Shown here one piece after another: positions 7,704 through 15,431 of a DNA stretch of 43,306 nucleotides. The DNA is from an uncultured Elusimicrobiales bacterium. Its GTDB lineage: Bacteria; Elusimicrobiota; Elusimicrobia; Elusimicrobiales; Elusimicrobiaceae. The stretch is taken from assembly GCA_944324695.1 (NCBI GenBank), contig CALUXH010000097.1:1-43306 (forward strand), given 5' to 3'. Numbering within the stretch: the stretch's first letter is position 1; the number at the start of each line of letters is the position of its first letter. Both the position numbers and the translations under genes were made by a program. A model generated the notes under the pieces. That model was not told the origin of the DNA and searched no databases. It saw only the letters and a program-made list of their open reading frames with translations.

Positions 7704-8996
7704 TTAAAACTGACCGCCCAGGACAAAAGACACCATGTCGCTGTGGTCGCTTAAATTGCGCGTATAATTGAGTCCCAACGGAAACGGGAAACGCCAAAAT
7801 TTGTAGGACAAAGTGGCTCCCGCGCCGCTGTGGTCGCGGTAGGCTCGGCCGGTATAAACATAAGCCAGTTCGTAAAAGGGCCGCAGGGCCAGGAGGCCCG
7901 TGTCGTTGCGCAGGATATAGTAAAGAAAGCAAGCCGTTATGCCTGCCCCGCGGTTGCCGCGTATTAAGCGGCGGTATTTGCCCTGCCCGCCCAGCAGGTC
8001 GGTGGACAAAATTTGGTCCGAAAACGGGGAGCCGTAAGCGTTTTGGCCCTTGACTTGCAGAGAGAATATATGGTGTTGTTTAAGTTCCATTTGCCACAAA
8101 AAATTTAAAGACAGTTTGGTAATGTCGTAATCGGCTCCGCTCCAGTCTCCGCCTTTGGTAAAGGCGACGTCGGCCGCGTAAGCATAGCGCGGGGCGGGCA
8201 TATTGGCAATCATTCGTTGTTTGTCGGAAAGGCCGAAACCGAACCATGCCCCCATGCCCGATGACGTGCGCACCCGTTTGCGGTAGGACAGACCGGCGGA
8301 AAGCCGGTTGTGGTTGCCGGCATCTGCCGGGGCGGAGTAGGAAGTGTGTTTAAATTGCGGAGAAATAAACGCGCTGAAATCACCGAAGGTGCGCGCATAA
8401 GTGAGTCTGAAGTCATAGTCGCGCATGTCCCATTTGTACAGCGGGGCGCCGTATTCTTCTTCATCGTCGGCCACGTTCATCACCCCGTACATGCTGGACC
8501 AGTAGTCCCCGTAAAAACGCTGTTCCGTGTCCAGCTTGGTAAAACTGACATTAAAAAAATTGTCCTCAACGCCGACCCCGCCGGAAAAAGTGTATCCGTC
8601 GTTGCTGACGCCGCCCAGCGCAAAAGCCGTTTCGCCTTTTTTGAAAAAATTGCCCTCAAAAAGCGACATAAAAAATACGTCTTTGTCTCCGGAAGAAAAA
8701 AACGCCAGCGGGAAAAAGTAGTATCCGTCTTCGGCGGAAATGGAAATGTCGGTGCGGCCGTTTTTTGTTTGGGCGTCAAAATCCAGCTTTTTAAACAGGC
8801 GCATGTCATGCAGTTTGTCCTGGGCCTCTTCATAGGCCTGCGAAGTGAAAAGGTCCCCTGCTTTTAACGGGAATTTGCGCGCCACTACCGCGGGATCCAC
8901 ACGCGTGGTGGTAATATGTATGTCTCCCACAACGGAAGCGTCCGCCCCGAAAGCCGCCGCCGGCAGCATGAGGCATAAAAACAGCCATTTTTTCAT
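7704..8996 (-). CDS. Outer-membrane beta-barrel protein with one N-terminal POTRA-like domain (BamA/TamA-like)
   Basis: This 430-residue protein has a cleavable signal peptide (about residues 1-18). Then comes one POTRA-like module of about 75 residues (VVGDIHITTTR, helix, LRLFKKLDF-type strand, ISAEDG). The rest is a region of alternating aromatic strands ending in GGQF; a terminal Phe is the usual outer-membrane barrel signal. It is much shorter than BamA (five POTRAs), closer to small Omp85/surface-antigen proteins. The start at 8996 was chosen over an upstream in-frame ATG because it opens the signal peptide. A TATCAT box lies 8 nt upstream of it on the minus strand, so it may be leaderless. 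It is 34 nt downstream of the GNAT gene on the same strand. Confidence 0.75.
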   Translation of the reverse strand: MKKWLFLCLMLPAAAFGADASVVGDIHITTTRVDPAVVARKFPLKAGDLFTSQAYEEAQDKLHDMRLFKKLDFDAQTKNGRTDISISAEDGYYFFPLAFFSSGDKDVFFMSLFEGNFFKKGETAFALGGVSNDGYTFSGGVGVEDNFFNVSFTKLDTEQRFYGDYWSSMYGVMNVADDEEEYGAPLYKWDMRDYDFRLTYARTFGDFSAFISPQFKHTSYSAPADAGNHNRLSAGLSYRKRVRTSSGMGAWFGFGLSDKQRMIANMPAPRYAYAADVAFTKGGDWSGADYDITKLSLNFLWQMELKQHHIFSLQVKGQNAYGSPFSDQILSTDLLGGQGKYRRLIRGNRGAGITACFLYYILRNDTGLLALRPFYELAYVYTGRAYRDHSGAGATLSYKFWRFPFPLGLNYTRNLSDHSDMVSFVLGGQF

Positions 8997-9030
8997 ATAA
9001 CTATATGATAGCTTTTTATACGGAGTAATT

Positions 9031-9528
9031 TTACCGCAAGGTAGGATTAGATGCGTGTTGAAAAGCCCGGCGTGGTGTGCCGTCGTCAGTGTGGATAATG
9101 CCGCAGCAGACAAAACCGTTTTTCAGTAAGACTTTTTGCATGGGGATGTTTTTCTCATGAGTGTCTATGCGCAGGTTGGGGCATTGTGCCAAACACCATT
9201 GTATGCAGAAAGAGGCCGTGCCTTTTCCGGGCCGCGCCGCAGCCAGACGGTGTATGACTCCGTAGGGCCGGTCATTGAGCCAGGCGCCGTCTATGTGAGC
9301 ATAGGTGGGGTCATCCCCCGTGCGGAAGCAAAACACCGCCGCGATGTCTTCCCTGTCCAAACAAGTGTATAAATGCCCGCATGCTATGTCGTTGCGCAGA
9401 AGCTCTGCGGAAGGATAACCGTTTGTCCACTGTCCTGCATTGCCGTTTTCAGCCATAAAAGCCCGTGCCCGCTCATATACGGGCAGGATAAGCGGCAGTT
9501 GGGAGAGTGCGGCTTTTAAAATATGCAT
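9031..9528 (-). CDS. GNAT family N-acetyltransferase
   Basis: This 165-residue protein starts with the typical GNAT opening (helix, ARAFM, then QWTNGYPS). It has an AVFCF strand and a degenerate acetyl-CoA loop (AARPGKGTASF), and closes with IDTHEKNIPMQKVLLKNGF, the conserved TxxxNxxxxxxxxKxGF-type block. It transfers an acetyl group from acetyl-CoA to an unknown small molecule or peptide. The open frame extends to 9681, but the family alignment favours ATG 9528. No ribosome-binding site is visible. Instead a hairpin with a T-rich tail ends only a few bases upstream of the start (see 9536-9553). It is the last gene with chromosome-like context before the island boundary. Confidence 0.85.
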   Translation of the reverse strand: MHILKAALSQLPLILPVYERARAFMAENGNAGQWTNGYPSAELLRNDIACGHLYTCLDREDIAAVFCFRTGDDPTYAHIDGAWLNDRPYGVIHRLAAARPGKGTASFCIQWCLAQCPNLRIDTHEKNIPMQKVLLKNGFVCCGIIHTDDGTPRRAFQHASNPTLR

Positions 9529-9535
9529 AAAACAA

Positions 9536-9553
9536 AAGCCCCTTGCGGGGCTT
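9536..9553 (-). terminator. Hairpin plus T-rich tail immediately before the GNAT start
   Basis: Read on the minus strand, AAGCCCC and GGGGCTT form a 7-bp stem, followed by TTGTTTT and then the ATG at 9528. It looks like an intrinsic terminator for minus-strand transcription, or an attenuator in the GNAT leader. The plus-strand copy is followed by GAAAA, so it is not a plus-strand terminator. Confidence 0.5.
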
Positions 9554-9606
9554 GAAAATGGCGGTGCTTTTAGTTTCTCTAGCACTATGCTGAATATTTT
9601 TTTATC

Positions 9607-9866
9607 AAACAGGCAATAAACAGGCAAAAAATGGCACTTTTTTCTTTCCAAAGCGGTAGAAAAGCGGTTGAAAATGGCCAATTTCTCTTTTTGGCCGAAT
9701 CGGCAATGAAACGGTAAAAAATGACAATTTTTTCAAAGCGACGATAACGCGAGGAAAAATACTTTCAAGCAGGTGACAAACAGGCGAGAATTTACATTTT
9801 ATTCCCTGCTAAACAGGGAAAATACAGGGAAAAACAAGGAATTTATTTAAATTTTAAATGTTTTTT
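9607..9866. repeat. Array of five degenerate ~45-bp units with 11-bp-phased submotifs
   Basis: The gene-free stretch 9529-10044 contains five imperfect units starting near 9607, 9650, 9697, 9766 and 9811. Each begins with two submotifs of the type CRGGNNANAA spaced exactly 11 bp apart: 9610/9621, 9653/9664, 9701/9712, 9770/9781 and 9814/9825. Most then have a third (ATGGC or ATGAC) and a T-rich tail ending TTTTTTC. CAGGGAA recurs again near 9914 and 9936. One helical turn between submotifs suggests protein binding on one face of the DNA, not coding. The array sits at the left edge of the inferred island. Confidence 0.6.
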
Positions 9867-10011
9867 CGTACTAACACCCCATATAAATTCACTCAATTTC
9901 CTAAAATTCAAAACAGGGAACAAGTAATTCTTTGCAGGGAATCGATTAACGCCGTAACAGGACCTTAGTTACCACATGAGGCAAATGCACACACTAACAT
10001 AGGAAATAATG

Positions 10012-10040
10012 TATTATAGACATATATTACGTTAGGAGGT
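10012..10040 (+). promoter_or_regulatory. Putative promoter -10 and strong ribosome-binding site of the island operon
   Basis: TATTAT at 10012-10017 is a possible -10 box. AGGAGGT at 10034-10040 is a consensus ribosome-binding site 4 nt before ATG 10045. Confidence 0.5.
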
Positions 10041-10044
10041 AGTT

Positions 10045-10416
10045 ATGAAGGCAATTAAGACGTTATTTTGGATAAGTGGGTTGTACGATTTTGTACTAGG
10101 TGTGGCCTTTTTGGCATTACCCGTGTGTTTGTTTGATTTATTTACGATTACACCGCCTAATCACTGGGGTTATGTAACCTTTGCGGCTTCTATGCTTACT
10201 ATCTTTGGTATTATGTTTTTTCAAGTGGCCAAAGACCCGAGGGCAAACCGCAACCTCATTCCCTATGGTATCCTACTAAAAATTACATATTGTGGTACCG
10301 TATTCGGGTTTTACTTCTTCGCTTCGCTTCCCGTATTATGGGTAGTGTTTGGCGTGTTTGATTTCCTGTTTTTGTTGGCTTTTGTGTGGGCTTATCAAAA
10401 GTTAGGTAAAATCTAA
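10045..10416 (+). CDS. Small four-helix membrane protein of unknown function
   Basis: This 123-residue, very hydrophobic protein has four predicted membrane segments (about residues 5-30, 42-62, 73-93, 96-117). The short polar loop between helices 2 and 3 contains KDPRANRN. Size and layout recall DoxX-like or other small integral membrane proteins, but no signature allows a name. It has the best ribosome-binding site of the operon and is separated from the UbiA gene by a hairpin that looks like a terminator. It may thus be expressed at a higher level than the genes downstream. Function unknown; association with a lipid-type pathway is by position only. Confidence 0.75.
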   Translation: MKAIKTLFWISGLYDFVLGVAFLALPVCLFDLFTITPPNHWGYVTFAASMLTIFGIMFFQVAKDPRANRNLIPYGILLKITYCGTVFGFYFFASLPVLWVVFGVFDFLFLLAFVWAYQKLGKI

Positions 10417-10430
10417 ATTCTGCATGTACC

Positions 10431-10464
10431 GAAGTACCAATCGTTTCGGTTGGTACTTCTTTTT
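10431..10464 (+). terminator. Terminator/attenuator hairpin abutting the UbiA start codon
   Basis: Arms GAAGTACCAATCG (10431-10443) and CGGTTGGTACTTC (10447-10459) pair over 13 bp (one G-T), loop TTT, followed by TTTTT. The ATG at 10465 comes directly after the last T. Confidence 0.75.
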
Positions 10465-11397
10465 ATGAAAATACTATCCTTTCTGTACTATTACTTAAAA
10501 TCCATGCGGTTGTACTACGGCTTTGTTACGTTAAGTGCCGGATGGGTAGGGATAGTATTGTATCCGGGCATAGTTAGCCGGGGCAGTTATGTTTTGCTAT
10601 CAGTTATTTTGTTTAGTTGTTGGGGTGTCAATCAAATTATCAATGACTACTTCAACTTGGAAGAAGACAAAATCAATGCTCCGGGGCGTCCGATGGCTTG
10701 CGGAAAGTTAAATGTACGCGGGGCCATGACCATTAGTGTAGGTTGTATAATCGGTATTTTAGTTTATTCTATGTGGAAAAATCCTATTGCGTGTGTACCG
10801 ATTGCGGCAGGCGTGCTGGCCAACATTTACTATTCTAAGACGAAAAATATTCTACTCTTTGCGTTTAGTATTTCTTGCTGTGCGTGGTTCGCTTATGGGG
10901 TATTAGGCGGTCGCGTGGACGCGTTTTTCACGGCAAATCATGGACAAAATGCTATTCTCTTTTTGGGCTTACTTGGGTGCAATGCACTGATGACCTTTTT
11001 TACCTATTTCAAAGATGTGCAAGGGGACAAGTCCGTCGGGAAACGGACCCCGCAAGTCATTTTCGGAAACGAACCCATGCGCAAGGCCGGGCTGGTGTTG
11101 GGCTTGCTGCCCTTGGGAGTTGCCGTATTGGTTTATTTGTGCACCGGTTGGCATGTTGCTTTGGGGGTATGGTTAGCCGGAAGTATTTTAAGTGCATTAA
11201 CGGGATTCTTGTTCTACAGACCGCACTCCATACAAAATGATTACTTTTACTTAAAGTACAACTTTGCCGCTTGCTGCGCGTTGCAAGCCGGTTTAGTGGC
11301 ATGGGTCAATCCGCTGGCCGGCAGCTGGTTGGCATTAGGTTGTGCGTTGGGGGTACTTAGTATTTTTAGCGGGGGATATACACATGCAGACGAGTAA
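10465..11397 (+). CDS. UbiA family prenyltransferase
   Basis: This 310-residue integral membrane enzyme of the UbiA superfamily transfers a polyprenyl chain from its diphosphate to an acceptor (aromatic ring, glycerol phosphate or other). The two Asp-rich motifs that bind Mg-diphosphate are visible: NDYFNLEED at residues 60-68 and YFKDVQGDKSVGKRT at about 181-195. Seven to nine hydrophobic segments surround them. ATG 10465 follows the T run of a hairpin without a ribosome-binding site; a TTG at 10450 in frame is a less likely start. It overlaps the radical SAM gene by 14 nt. The acceptor cannot be read from sequence; no chorismate or quinone genes are nearby, so a lipid-type acceptor is plausible (inference). 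Confidence 0.88.
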   Translation: MKILSFLYYYLKSMRLYYGFVTLSAGWVGIVLYPGIVSRGSYVLLSVILFSCWGVNQIINDYFNLEEDKINAPGRPMACGKLNVRGAMTISVGCIIGILVYSMWKNPIACVPIAAGVLANIYYSKTKNILLFAFSISCCAWFAYGVLGGRVDAFFTANHGQNAILFLGLLGCNALMTFFTYFKDVQGDKSVGKRTPQVIFGNEPMRKAGLVLGLLPLGVAVLVYLCTGWHVALGVWLAGSILSALTGFLFYRPHSIQNDYFYLKYNFAACCALQAGLVAWVNPLAGSWLALGCALGVLSIFSGGYTHADE

Positions 11398-12640
11398 AAC
11401 AGGCCTTTCCAAAACCGTTATCTACGTACGTATTGCGTTGCATGTAGTGTGGAAATACCGCCGCCATTTAAGTATTCGCTTTTTATACCGGGCTGCTCGG
11501 CTGCTTTGGGCATTCTATGATAACAAAATCATTGTGCGTAACCATACCTACAAATTGCACCTCTATTTACCTGCGTATCCTACGCCCGCTTTCTTTAAGG
11601 CCGTGGAAGGGAAATTGCTTTACCGTCCGCCTAAACCGATTTCTATGGTGTGGGGAATTACAAAAGCATGTTCGTACAAGTGTCCGCACTGTTACCAACG
11701 GTTAGATAAGGGGACCGATTTGCCCGCCGACAAACTAAAAGAAACGGTACATGCTATTTCCAAAGCCGGGGTGTCTTTCTTAAACATAGAAGGCGGAGAC
11801 GCATTTTTGATGTTTGATAAACTGTGCACGTTGTTAGATGCAACAACCTCCGATATGGAAGTATGGATAAACACCACAGGTGCACACGTTACGCGGGAAA
11901 AGTTAGCCATTCTCAAAGAGAAAAACGTGTATGGGTTTATGGTATCTTTGCATAGCGCCGATGCCAAGGTGCACGACGATTTTGTAGGTATTCCCGGTGC
12001 CTTTAAACAAGCGAAAGATACGCTTGCCCTATGTAGCAAAATGGGGTTTGGAACGGCTATCAACACGGTGCTTCAATATAAAGATATTCAAAACCATACG
12101 TTAGAGCAAATTATGGATATTGCGAACCGGTTACACTGCGGTTTTGTGCAACTGATTCACCCTAAGCGGGCTGGAAAGTGGCTTTCCAACACCGCCTTAT
12201 ACGAGCAAGACAAAGACCTTATCGCATACGTTAAACATGCTTATTACCAATACAACAAAAAACCGCAACTTCCCGCTTTGCCGGCCCAAGCCGAAGAGGA
12301 AGATGTAAAACGCTTTGGATGTACGGCAGGCGGAGTGGACCGTTTTTACATTGGGGCCAGCGGAGAAGTGCAACCGTGCGAGTTCCTAAACATTTCGTTT
12401 GGTAACCTAACCCAGGAACCCTTTGAAGTGATTTTCAAGCGGATGCGGGCCGCGTTCCCTACGCCGTTTGTGGAATGGGCGTGTGAAAAACGCGCACCGC
12501 AGATTTATGCATTTATGCAGCAACATAACATTTCACAAACCCCGCTCCCTTACGAATACACGCGTGAATTAGTGGCCGGGTGGACGGACGGGACACCTAC
12601 TCCCATTTATAAGAAAATAGGCATCTATGAACAAAACTAG
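11384..12640 (+). CDS. Radical SAM enzyme with SPASM-like C-terminus
   Basis: This 418-residue protein binds a [4Fe-4S] cluster through Cys96, Cys100 and Cys103 (CSYKCPHC, the CxxxCxxC motif) and should cleave S-adenosylmethionine to start radical chemistry. Next are a GGD block (NIEGGDAF), which is the SAM-binding GGE equivalent, and a beta/alpha barrel. The C-terminal region, with FGCTAGGVD and VQPCEFLNISFGN, resembles the shortened auxiliary-cluster (SPASM/twitch) part of MoaA-like enzymes. The first 80 residues are basic and hydrophobic and could lie on the membrane. The start at ATG 11384 has GGGGGA upstream and overlaps the UbiA gene. The substrate is unknown; the product of the neighbouring prenyltransferase or kinase is a reasonable guess. 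Confidence 0.87.
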   Translation: MQTSKTGLSKTVIYVRIALHVVWKYRRHLSIRFLYRAARLLWAFYDNKIIVRNHTYKLHLYLPAYPTPAFFKAVEGKLLYRPPKPISMVWGITKACSYKCPHCYQRLDKGTDLPADKLKETVHAISKAGVSFLNIEGGDAFLMFDKLCTLLDATTSDMEVWINTTGAHVTREKLAILKEKNVYGFMVSLHSADAKVHDDFVGIPGAFKQAKDTLALCSKMGFGTAINTVLQYKDIQNHTLEQIMDIANRLHCGFVQLIHPKRAGKWLSNTALYEQDKDLIAYVKHAYYQYNKKPQLPALPAQAEEEDVKRFGCTAGGVDRFYIGASGEVQPCEFLNISFGNLTQEPFEVIFKRMRAAFPTPFVEWACEKRAPQIYAFMQQHNISQTPLPYEYTRELVAGWTDGTPTPIYKKIGIYEQN

Positions 12641-13484
12641 CACGATGTTGTTTCTAAACCCTAGTTCGAAAAGTAAAAAAGGCCAACGCAACTGGCCTTG
12701 CTTTCGTAAGGCCGGTTTTGGGGAAGTGATTTCCCAAGGGGCCGAAGATTTGGTCACCCAAGTAGCGCAAAGTTCATGCGAAACGGCGGTGTCCGTCGGC
12801 GGAGATGGAACAATCAACCTGGTTATCAACGGCATTATGCGTTCCGCTACGCCTAAGAAACTGAGCGTACTTTATAGTGGAACCAGCCCGGATTTTTGCC
12901 GCTTTCATCATATTTCCATTAAGCCACAAGCCGCTTTAGAACAACTGTTAAATGGAACCTCGCACACCATAGATATTTGTCAAATTACCTATGCTAACGG
13001 AAATACGTGTTATTTTGCGTCCAGTTGTAACATTGGCCTAGGGGCGGAGATTGCCCGTACGTCCAACAAAGTGCGTAAATATATGGGAGATTTTTGTGGC
13101 ACGTTACTGGCGGCCTTGAAAGCGTTTGTAAGTGTGAAACCTTTTGCAGCAACCGTAACCCTAGACGGACAAACAAAAGCTTTCCCACGGGTGCGGCATA
13201 TTGCCGTGCTTAAAAATAAGTTTATTGCTTCGGGACTGTATTTAGATGTTCCCGCTAAACCGGATGACGGTCTACTACACGTGGTGGTGCTACCGAAACT
13301 TACATTGCGGGGATTGCTTAACATTTATAAAGGTAAAATTCCGCCCGGTGCGCAAGTGTTTACTTGTAAAGAGGTATACGTCCATACCGAGCCCACGCAG
13401 TACACAGAATTTGACGGGGACCCACAACCTGCAGGAGACGTGTATATTGTTTGTTTGCATAAACGCTTGGAGTTACTAAAATGA
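12627..13484 (+). CDS. Diacylglycerol/sphingosine kinase-like protein (DAGK catalytic fold)
   Basis: This 285-residue protein has the two-domain fold of the lipid kinase family (YegS, DgkB, LCB5, ceramide kinases), which phosphorylates a lipid hydroxyl with ATP. The nucleotide-binding GGDGTIN lies at about residues 58-64, as expected. The second signature, normally GTGND, reads SGTSPDF here, so the Asn is replaced by Pro and the pocket differs. The C-terminal half keeps the beta-sandwich pattern, with DGLLHVVVL and FDGDPQPAGD, which contains the conserved D-G-E/D region. It overlaps both neighbours (14 nt and 4 nt). In sphingolipid-making bacteria a similar protein sits beside serine palmitoyltransferase; here such an enzyme is encoded three genes downstream. 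Confidence 0.83.
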   Translation: MNKTSTMLFLNPSSKSKKGQRNWPCFRKAGFGEVISQGAEDLVTQVAQSSCETAVSVGGDGTINLVINGIMRSATPKKLSVLYSGTSPDFCRFHHISIKPQAALEQLLNGTSHTIDICQITYANGNTCYFASSCNIGLGAEIARTSNKVRKYMGDFCGTLLAALKAFVSVKPFAATVTLDGQTKAFPRVRHIAVLKNKFIASGLYLDVPAKPDDGLLHVVVLPKLTLRGLLNIYKGKIPPGAQVFTCKEVYVHTEPTQYTEFDGDPQPAGDVYIVCLHKRLELLK

Positions 13485-14335
13485 ACGAGTATGCTCTAAT
13501 TCGCCACTTATTTGGCGACGTAAAAGATTTGTTTAAGACCGATGCCCAACTTATAGAAGTGGCCGGGCAAACATGGGGTATTACGTGTGATAGTTTTTCA
13601 TTGGAAGAAGATTTATTCACGGCGGATGACCCGCACGTGCTGGGCCAAAATTTAGTAACGGCTACGTTGGCGGACTTGATTGCTACCGGGTGTAAACCTG
13701 CTTTTTACGAGCACACACTTACACTTTCTAAAACCTCATCCGAAACGTGGGTGCGGGATTTCGCATCGGGTATTTTGCACGCACTTACGCAGGCCGGATG
13801 CCAACTTGTCGGTGGGGATATGGGGCAGGCTGATGCATTTGCCTATACTGGGATTGCGCTCGGTCCTCAACAGCACAATGTGTCCCGCGTAATCCCCAAT
13901 ATGCCACAAAGGTTATACGTTTCCGGCGAACTCGGAGACGTGAACGAAAGTGTATTAAAGCGTTTGCCTACTCCCTTGTTGGAGCCACGCGTGTTGCCCG
14001 CGAGTGCCTTAGCCGCCATAGATACCAGTAGTGGTTTTATGGATGCATTGTGGCAACTGCACGAAGTAAGTCCACACGTGAAGATAGAAGTGGTGAATCC
14101 TCCTGTGAAAGATATCCGTTTTTTATTTGGGGCAGCTGGAGAATATGAACTGCTCTTTACCAGCGCGGAGCCCGTGCCGGGGGCTATTTGCATTGGCACC
14201 GTTACGCCGGGGGAAACAGGCGTGTACGTAAACGGTAAAGAAATCAAAGTGTCGCCGCCGGACCCGCGTTCTTTTACCTCGTTGCCAGATTATATTGCTT
14301 CGGTGGAGAAACAAGTACATGAACTATTTGGATAA
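13481..14335 (+). CDS. AIR synthase-related protein (ThiL/PurM fold), divergent
   Basis: This 284-residue protein matches the PurM/ThiL/SelD/HypE superfamily of ATP-dependent enzymes. Landmarks are DSFSLEEDLF (ThiL has D-x-L-V-E-G-x-H-F there), the ADLIATGCKP block (A-D-L-x-A-M-G-A-x-P in ThiL), and QLVGGDMGQAD, which fits the GGD nucleotide loop. The usual N-terminal GDD motif that holds Mg-ATP in ThiL is not seen: that position reads VAGQTWGITCD. It is therefore unlikely to be a standard thiamine-monophosphate kinase, and no thiamine genes are near. It may phosphorylate or activate an intermediate of this operon's pathway, or may be non-catalytic (inference). It overlaps the kinase gene by 4 nt and the next gene by 17 nt. 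Confidence 0.72.
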   Translation: MNEYALIRHLFGDVKDLFKTDAQLIEVAGQTWGITCDSFSLEEDLFTADDPHVLGQNLVTATLADLIATGCKPAFYEHTLTLSKTSSETWVRDFASGILHALTQAGCQLVGGDMGQADAFAYTGIALGPQQHNVSRVIPNMPQRLYVSGELGDVNESVLKRLPTPLLEPRVLPASALAAIDTSSGFMDALWQLHEVSPHVKIEVVNPPVKDIRFLFGAAGEYELLFTSAEPVPGAICIGTVTPGETGVYVNGKEIKVSPPDPRSFTSLPDYIASVEKQVHELFG

Positions 14336-15431
14336 AATTATCCGCAGTGCAACCGTGGAGAATATGGCAGCCACAAACGGCGTGCCCAACGTGCAAGCAT
14401 TTGTCAATTTGTACCGGGCTATTTCCGCACGGACGATTATTACCGGGTTTGTGTATGTGTCCGAAAACGGACGTGCCATGCAACCCTTGCAAGCCGGAAT
14501 AGTCAACCAAACGCAAGCGGACGCGTGGGCCAATGTGCGGCAGGCTCTGCCGGATAAACAACTCATTATGCAACTGGCGCACGTGGGCCGTCAAACTACC
14601 CGATCCGGTGCGGTGGGGGCGTCTAACATTAAGTGTATGTATTGCAAAGCTCCGGTGCGCGTTTTAACCAAGGCTGAAATTGAAGAAATCGTGCAGGACT
14701 TTGCAGAGGCCGCGCTGCGTGCTCAAAAGGCCGGATTTGACGGTGTGCAAATCCATGCTGCGCACGGATATCTAATCCATCAATTTTTATCCCCTTACAC
14801 CAACAACCGTACGGACGAGTACAAAGACAGGCCCCTTTTGTTAGAGCTGGTTTTGAAGGCCGTTCGGGCCGCCTGTCCCGCTCCGTTTATCGTGTGGGTG
14901 AAACTCAGCCACGGCGATGACCGCGGGCTCACGATTACAGATACGTTAGCCACTGTTAAACGCATTGAAACGTTGTGCGACGGCATAGAAATCAGTTACG
15001 GAACGATGGAATATGCGCTTAACATTATCCGCGGAGCCATTCCTATAGATACGGCTTTTGAAGTAAACCCCTTGTTTAACAAGTATTCGCCGCTGATAGA
15101 ACGGTTGTGGAAACGGTTTGTGTTTCCCTTTTACAAACGTCGTTTCAAACTGTTTACACCTAACTATAATGTGCAAGCTGCGTTGGAAATTAAAAAGCAA
15201 ACTTCGCTACCTGTATTTGTAACGGGCGGTATCCGCACGCAGCAGGATATAGACACTATTTTAAATAGCGGGATTGATAAAGTATCGCTTTGCCGCCCGT
15301 TCATCAAAGAACCGGATTTGCTGCACAAATTAACGGGCAACTGGAAGTCCGGTTGCGTAAACTGTAATCTTTGTACAATATACTGTGATAGTGCGCAGTC
15401 CATCCGTTGCCACTTGGGAGAAAAGAAATGA
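14319..15431 (+). CDS. Old yellow enzyme family reductase (2,4-dienoyl-CoA reductase-like, FMN domain only)
   Basis: This 370-residue TIM-barrel flavoprotein reduces activated C=C bonds. Family marks are QLAHVGRQ (about residues 85-92), the catalytic loop HAAHGYLIHQFLSP near residue 145-158 followed by NNRTDEY, and the FMN-phosphate region FVTGGIRT. The usual GGS after RTDxY is replaced by KDR. Near the C-terminus five cysteines (GCVNCNLC, then IYC and IRC) resemble the Fe-S cluster site of the larger 2-enoate and dienoyl-CoA reductases. The protein ends there, without the FAD/NADPH half, so another protein may supply electrons. In this operon it could reduce a prenyl or enoyl double bond (inference). 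ATG 14319 lies inside the preceding gene, with GGTGGAG upstream. Confidence 0.87.
   Translation: MNYLDKIIRSATVENMAATNGVPNVQAFVNLYRAISARTIITGFVYVSENGRAMQPLQAGIVNQTQADAWANVRQALPDKQLIMQLAHVGRQTTRSGAVGASNIKCMYCKAPVRVLTKAEIEEIVQDFAEAALRAQKAGFDGVQIHAAHGYLIHQFLSPYTNNRTDEYKDRPLLLELVLKAVRAACPAPFIVWVKLSHGDDRGLTITDTLATVKRIETLCDGIEISYGTMEYALNIIRGAIPIDTAFEVNPLFNKYSPLIERLWKRFVFPFYKRRFKLFTPNYNVQAALEIKKQTSLPVFVTGGIRTQQDIDTILNSGIDKVSLCRPFIKEPDLLHKLTGNWKSGCVNCNLCTIYCDSAQSIRCHLGEKK

Noticed and set aside
9031-9681. Longer GNAT open frame starting at 9681
   Set aside because: The extra 51 residues run through the repeat array and a terminator-like hairpin; family alignment starts at 9528.
9607-9866. CRISPR array
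   Set aside because: Units are degenerate and spacing between them varies (43 to 69 bp); there are no unique spacers of constant size and no cas genes.
9530-10044. Duplicate of the tRNA-Asp 3' end as a left attachment site
   Set aside because: I looked for the T-arm and acceptor sequence on both strands here and saw no match longer than a few bases.
13481-14335. Thiamine-monophosphate kinase (thiL)
   Set aside because: The GDD Mg-ATP motif is missing and no thiamine genes are nearby, so only the superfamily is named.
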